Of a DNA stretch of 64,000 nt, positions 59,992-64,000 are shown piece by piece; positions within the stretch are counted from its first letter, which is position 1, and each line of letters starts with the position of its first letter. The notes beneath the pieces are model-generated. The model did no database searches. It was given only the letters and a program-made list of their open reading frames with translations, and was not told the DNA's origin. The stretch spans positions 204,352-268,351 of the forward strand of contig JAPYMA010000586.1 in assembly GCA_035041965.1 (NCBI GenBank), written 5' to 3'. Made by a program: the position numbers and the translations under genes. The DNA comes from Anisakis pegreffii. Lineage: Eukaryota > Nematoda > Chromadorea > Rhabditida > Anisakidae.

Positions 59992-60850
59992 CTGAAATGT
60001 TGAAATGAATATACGAAATGAAGTAAAAATTTCGGATCGATGCAAACAACCGAAAAGTGACGAAGGAAAAGGTCACCTCGCGCGTTCATTGTCTGATGTT
60101 TTTGTCACAGACTTGTGTGTCTCGTCTGCGTGCTCGGCAAACGGCGACTGGCAAGTAAATAGAAAAATAGCATGAAAGAAATGGAACGACGGCTCTCGTT
60201 CGGGTGGGAGCTGTAGAGGGAACTGCTTGATGATGTGCTGAAGGCTGAATCGTGTTTTTCATGTGCTTCCTTATGCATATTAGATAACAGTCTCTTTTTG
60301 TGCTCATTTCTTTTTTCATGCATCTTCGCTTCATATTGGTGTTCAATTCGCCCCATTAGATGGCCTTGCCGAGCGACTGAAAGGTCGATCGGTTGCCAAA
60401 GCCGGATTACACGGTGCAACGTCGGGGCGCAAAATCACTTGCAGACGACTTGATTACTGGTCAAGGTGTTGTATCCAGTAGAGCAGCCTCCATACTGCGA
60501 TCTGTTGAGACTCATCCTTTGATTGGACGATTTGTTTGCACTTCAGGGCATTTGTGAATGTACCTTGAAGAAGATAGAGATGCTCTTAAGCAAAGTGGTG
60601 TGCTTGTTGGATAAGAAGGCTAAAAAGGTGTGTTGGATGATAAGGTGGATTGGTGATAAGGTATTGAAATGAAGAGCAGCTAAGTGGTTAAAAGCTGCTG
60701 CTCATATGCTGATTGGTTGTATGTGTATTTGGATATGGCTGTAGCTAGCTGATGTGACCGCCGCTGCTTTCAGCCAAAGTATTTTATTGGTATGAAAGTA
60801 TTTTGTAAGTATTTTATAAGAGCGGTGAAAATGCTCTTATTGTTGTAGAA

Positions 60851-61034
60851 GTGACAAACGGTTGCATGTATGCATGTGTATATATGTGTATGTTTATAGA
60901 CATATATATGCACACACATGCTTCGAGATGGAAGTAGTCACAAACGTTTGCTATGTTGTTGTGTGTATGTATATATGTGTGTATACACATATATACATGC
61001 ACACACACTCTAGCATAGAGATAAGTCACAAACG
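60851..61034 (+). repeat. Two ~87 bp tandem hairpin-forming units upstream of 18S
   Basis: A GT(G/C)ACAAACG motif recurs at 60851, 60937 and 61025, a spacing of 86 and 88 bp. Between the motifs each unit carries an alternating TG/TA arm followed by its near-complement (for example GCATGTGTATATATGTG ... ATATATGCACACACATGC in unit 1). Each unit could therefore form a long imperfect hairpin. The third copy is only a start. Repeated spacer elements in front of rRNA genes often act as enhancers or spacer promoters, but nothing here proves that role. Confidence 0.75.
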
Positions 61035-61270
61035 GATAAAATGTGAGAATGTGATGAGCAGCGAGCTACTACTATTGTCAGTGAGTTGTGTAGCTATTGC
61101 GTTGTCACTATTATAGTGCTTAAGCGCAGTGGTGAGACAACATACACTGTCTTAAGTGAGCGTTCATCGGGTTATTGCTCGGTGTGGATAACGCAAACGT
61201 AATCGGGCCGCAACGGCCTCAATCGTATCGTTGTTGAGAAGTGAAATGTGCTCGTTTGATCGGTTAAGAG

Positions 61271-61295
61271 CACACACACAGAACAGGTGTGTGTG
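61271..61295. repeat. CACACACA / TGTGTGTG inverted repeat in ETS
   Basis: A run of CA repeats is followed after a six-base spacer by a run of GT repeats, giving a perfect hairpin of about 8 bp inside the presumed 5' ETS. It may be a simple microsatellite inversion. Confidence 0.7.
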
Positions 61296-61320
61296 TCGGT
61301 GAGAAGTCGGTGAATAGGAG

Positions 61321-61344
61321 AAGGAAAGGAAAGGAAAGGAAAGG
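61321..61344 (+). repeat. (AAAGG)n short tandem repeat
   Basis: Nearly five pure-purine AAAGG units lie about 90 bp before the 18S start. It is a simple repeat without evident function. Confidence 0.9.
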
Positions 61345-61430
61345 TGTGTGAAGTGACAGTTCGCTTGAACGACAACCTGCACACTCGCTGTTTTGGTGAG
61401 GTGTAGTGTTTTGTGATGGTTAACTGCATT

Positions 61431-62572
61431 TCCCCGATTGATTCTGTCGGCGGTTATATGCTTATCTCAAAGGCTAAGCCATGCATGTCTAAGTTCAAAT
61501 GGCCTATAGAAGGTGAAACCGCGAACGGCTCATTACAACAGCTATTATATACTTGATGTTGATATCCTACGTGGATAACTGTGGTAATTCTAGAGCTAAT
61601 ACATGCACCAAAGCTCCGATTTTTTGACGAGCGCATCTATTAGATTAAAACCAATCGGGTTTCGGCCCGTCAATTGGTGACTCTGAATAACTATGGCTGA
61701 TCGCATGGTCTTGAACCGGCGACGTGTCTATCAAGTGTCTGCCTTATCAACTGTCGATGGTAGTTTATGTGCCTACCATGGTTGTAACGGGTAACGGAGA
61801 ATAAGGGTTCGACTCCGGAGAGGGAGCCTGAGAAACGGCTACCACATCCAAGGAAGGCAGCAGGCGCGCAAATTACCCACTCTCGGCATGAGGAGGTAGT
61901 GACGAAAAATAACGAGACCGTTCTCTCTGAGGCCGGTTATCGGAATGGGTACAATTTAAACCCGTTAACGAGGATCTATGAGAGGGCAAGTCTGGTGCCA
62001 GCAGCCGCGGTAATTCCAGCTCTCAAAGTGTATATCGTCATTGCTGCGGTTAAAAAGCTCGTAGTTGGATCTGCGCCTCAGGACTTGGTCCGCCCACTGG
62101 GCGAGAACTGGGCTCCTGGGCTAGTACTGCTGGTTTTCCCTACGTTGCCTTCATCGGTCGCGTAGGGTGGCTAGCGAGTTTACTTTGAAAAAATTAGAGT
62201 GCTTCACGCGGGCTTATGTCTGAATACTCGTGCATGGAATAATAGAATAGGATCTCGGTTCTATTTTGTTGGTTTTCTGATCTGAGATAATGGTTAAGAG
62301 GGACGGACGGGGGCATTCGTATCGCTGCGTGAGAGGTGAAATTCTTGGACCGTAGCGAGACGTCCGACTGCGAAAGCATTTGCCAAGAATGTCTTCATTA
62401 ATCAAGAACGAAAGTCAGAGGTTCGAAGGCGATCAGATACCGCCCTAGTTCTGACCGTAAACGATACCAACTAGCGTTCCGTCGGTGGTAAATACGCCTT
62501 GACGGGCAGCTTCCCGGAAACGAAAGTCTTTCGGTTCCGGGGAAGTATGGTTGCAAAGCTGAAACTTAAAGA

Positions 62573-62606
<34 letters not shown>

Positions 62607-63041
62607 GCGGCTTAATTTGACTCAACACGGGAAAACTCACCTGGCCCGGACACCGTGAGGATTGACAGATTGAGAGCTCTTTCTTGATTCGGTGGTTGGT
62701 GGTGCATGGCCGTTCTTAGTTGGTGGAGTGATTTGTCTGGTTTATTCCGATAACGAGCGAGACTCTAGCCTACTAAATAGTCATCGGATAAACAAGTTCG
62801 GAAGACTTCTTAGAGGGACAAGCGGTGTTCAGCCGCATGAAGCTGAGCAATAACAGGTCTGTGATGCCCTTAGATGTCCAGGGCTGCACGCGCGCTACAC
62901 TGGAGGAATCAGCGTGCTGTAACCATTGCCGAAAGGTATTGGTAACCCCTTGAAAATCCTCCGTGATCGGGATCGGGAATTGCAATTATTTCCCTTGAAC
63001 GAGGAATTCCTAGTAAGTGTGAGTCATCAGCTCACGTTGAT

Positions 63042-63076
<35 letters not shown>

Positions 63077-63184
63077 GCCCGGGACTGAGCCGTTTCGAGA
63101 AAAGCGGGGACTGCTGTTTCGAGACCTTTCGGGGTGGAGATTCTTTGGTGGAAACCGCCTTAATCGCAGTGGCTTGAACCGGGC

Positions 63185-63231
<47 letters not shown>
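61431..63231 (+). rRNA. 18S small-subunit rRNA, complete
   Basis: This is the structural RNA of the small ribosomal subunit, transcribed by RNA polymerase I in the nucleolus. The 5' end is placed at the GATTGATTCTGTCGG block, which matches the nematode 18S start, and the 3' end at the universal GGAAGGATCATTA. Diagnostic conserved blocks appear in order: the 530 loop GTGCCAGCAGCCGCGGTAA (61995-62013), AAATTGACGGAAGGGCACC near 62571, and ACACACCGCCCGTCGCTGCC near 63060. The length of about 1.80 kb is normal for a nematode and no insertion is seen. One oddity is AAAGGCTAAGCC near 61470, where AAAGATTAAGCC is usual in eukaryotes. Open frames drawn across this gene are meaningless. The ends are accurate to a few bases. 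Confidence 0.98.
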
Positions 63232-63232
<1 letters not shown>

Positions 63233-63622
63233 TCGAGCGAATCCAAAACGAACGAAAAAGTCTCCCAACGTGCATACCTTCCATTTGCATGTTGTTGTGA
63301 GCCACATGGAAACTCGTACACACGTGGTGGCAGCCGTCTGCTGTGCTTTTTTTAGGCAGACAATGGCTTACGAGTGGCCGTGTGCTTGTTGAACAACGGT
63401 GACCAATTTGGCGTCTACGCCGTATCTAGCTTCTGCCTGGACCGTCAGTTGCGATGAAAGATGCGGAGAAAGTTCCTTTGTTTTGGCTGCTAATCATCAT
63501 TGATGAGCAGCAGCTTAAGGCAGAGTCGAGCAGACTTAATGAGCCACGCTAGGTGGCCGCCAAAACCCAAAACACAACCGGTCTATTTGACATTGTTATT
63601 TCATTGTATGTGTTGAAAATGT
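63232..63622 (+). other. ITS1 (internal transcribed spacer 1)
   Basis: This spacer lies between the 18S 3' end and the 5.8S start and is removed during pre-rRNA processing. It contains a GTCTGC ... GCAGAC inverted repeat around a T-run near 63335-63362, able to form a hairpin. The distal part reads, from memory, like ascaridoid nematode ITS1. The first ~110 nt look diverged from the Ascaris version I recall, so they are the most useful stretch for species assignment. Confidence in its identity is high by position; the taxonomic reading is inference. Confidence 0.95.
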
Positions 63623-63780
63623 ACAAATCTTGGCGGTGGATCACTCGGTTCGTGGATCGATGAAGAACGCAGCCAGCTGCGATAAATAGTGCGAATTGCA
63701 GACACATTGAGCACTAAGAATTCGAACGCACATTGCGCTATCGGGTTCATTCCCGATGGCACGTCTGGCTGAGGGTCGAA
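63623..63780 (+). rRNA. 5.8S rRNA, complete
   Basis: This is the 5.8S rRNA of the large subunit. It is recognised by GGCGGTGGATCACTCGGTTC near 63632, the conserved CGATGAAGAACGCAGCCAGC, and GAATTGCAGACACATTGAGC, followed by TTCGAACGCACATTGCGC. The length of about 158 nt is typical. The ends were set by alignment in the head to the human 5.8S boundaries and could shift by a few nucleotides. It lies in standard order after 18S and ITS1. Confidence 0.95.
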
Positions 63781-64000
63781 TTACGGTGAACTGTCTTCAC
63801 GGTTTTTCTGGACTGTGAAGCATTCGGCAAGCAATTGCTGTTGTGTTGTTGGTGATTCTATCATGGACAATATGACGAGCGGTTCCTTGCTTAGTGATGA
63901 CAAAAGAAGACGTCAACACCGAATCTACTATACTACTAATACTAGTATATAGGTGAGGTGCTTTTGGTGGTCACAAAAGTGACAAGTATGCCATTTCATA
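63781..64000 (+). other. ITS2, 5' part (cut by window edge)
   Basis: This is the spacer following 5.8S, expected to lead into the 28S gene beyond the window. It is AT-richer than the rRNAs and holds a CTACTATACTACTAATACTA stretch near 63930. No 28S sequence is reached. Confidence 0.93.

Larger units (their letters stand above)
59300..61430 (+). promoter_or_regulatory. Probable rDNA intergenic spacer / 5' external transcribed spacer
   Basis: This region lies directly upstream of the 18S gene and must contain, or adjoin, the RNA polymerase I promoter and the 5' ETS. It carries a cluster of simple repeats not seen elsewhere in the window: ~87 bp hairpin units at 60851-61034, a CA/TG inverted repeat at 61271-61295 and an AAAGG run at 61321-61344. 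I cannot identify a promoter core or the left border of the spacer from sequence alone. No 28S 3' end is found upstream, so this appears to be the first unit of an array or an assembly junction. The left limit given is a guess. Confidence 0.5.

Noticed and set aside
1..61000. Telomere repeats (TTAGGC)n, spliced-leader RNA, 5S rRNA, snRNA, CRISPR arrays, bacterial operons
   Set aside because: I looked for TTAGGC runs, the SL1 core, 5S and U6 conserved blocks and spaced direct repeats and found none. The DNA is eukaryotic.
1..61430. Transposase, reverse transcriptase or other mobile-element proteins
   Set aside because: No recognisable catalytic motif was seen in any frame; the GC-rich patches are too short and diverged to name an element.
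61899..63392. Several open frames over the rRNA region on both strands
   Set aside because: They lie inside 18S and ITS1, which are identified by conserved rRNA blocks.

Overview
The window comes from a nematode, most likely an ascaridid (the Ascaris/Parascaris/Baylisascaris group). The evidence is the last 2.6 kb: a complete small-subunit (18S) rRNA gene, ITS1, 5.8S rRNA and the start of ITS2, in + orientation and reading off the right edge toward 28S. From memory, much of ITS1, 5.8S and ITS2 reads like ascaridoid rDNA, but the first ~110 nt of ITS1 differ from the Ascaris version I recall, so I do not name a genus. The other 61 kb is AT-rich, rich in short simple motifs, and has no long uninterrupted gene, as expected for a nematode with short exons and small introns.

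Layout: 1-22.6 kb and 49-54.3 kb hold most of the exon-like open frames, on both strands. 23-27.2 kb is mostly non-coding and contains a duplicated ~300 bp block (24.97-25.27 and 26.21-26.51 kb). 27.3-29.7 kb holds the best plus-strand split-gene model, with a serine/proline-rich N-terminus. 29.7-49 kb looks intergenic or intronic, with a (TAA)n tract, a purine/pyrimidine-skewed block and a few weak exon candidates. 54.3-58.9 kb has an 87-nt (AT)n tract. From ~59 kb to 61.43 kb lies the spacer leading into 18S, with two ~87 bp hairpin-forming tandem units and several simple repeats.

I recognise no protein family with confidence. Protein-coding entries rest on open frames, splice-site consensus (TTTCAG-like acceptors, GTRAG-like donors), agreement of reading phase across introns, nearby AATAAA, or signal-peptide-like N-termini. 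Many segments are open on both strands, because T-poor strands rarely contain stops, so most protein models carry confidence below 0.5. The rRNA features and simple repeats are the secure part of this annotation.
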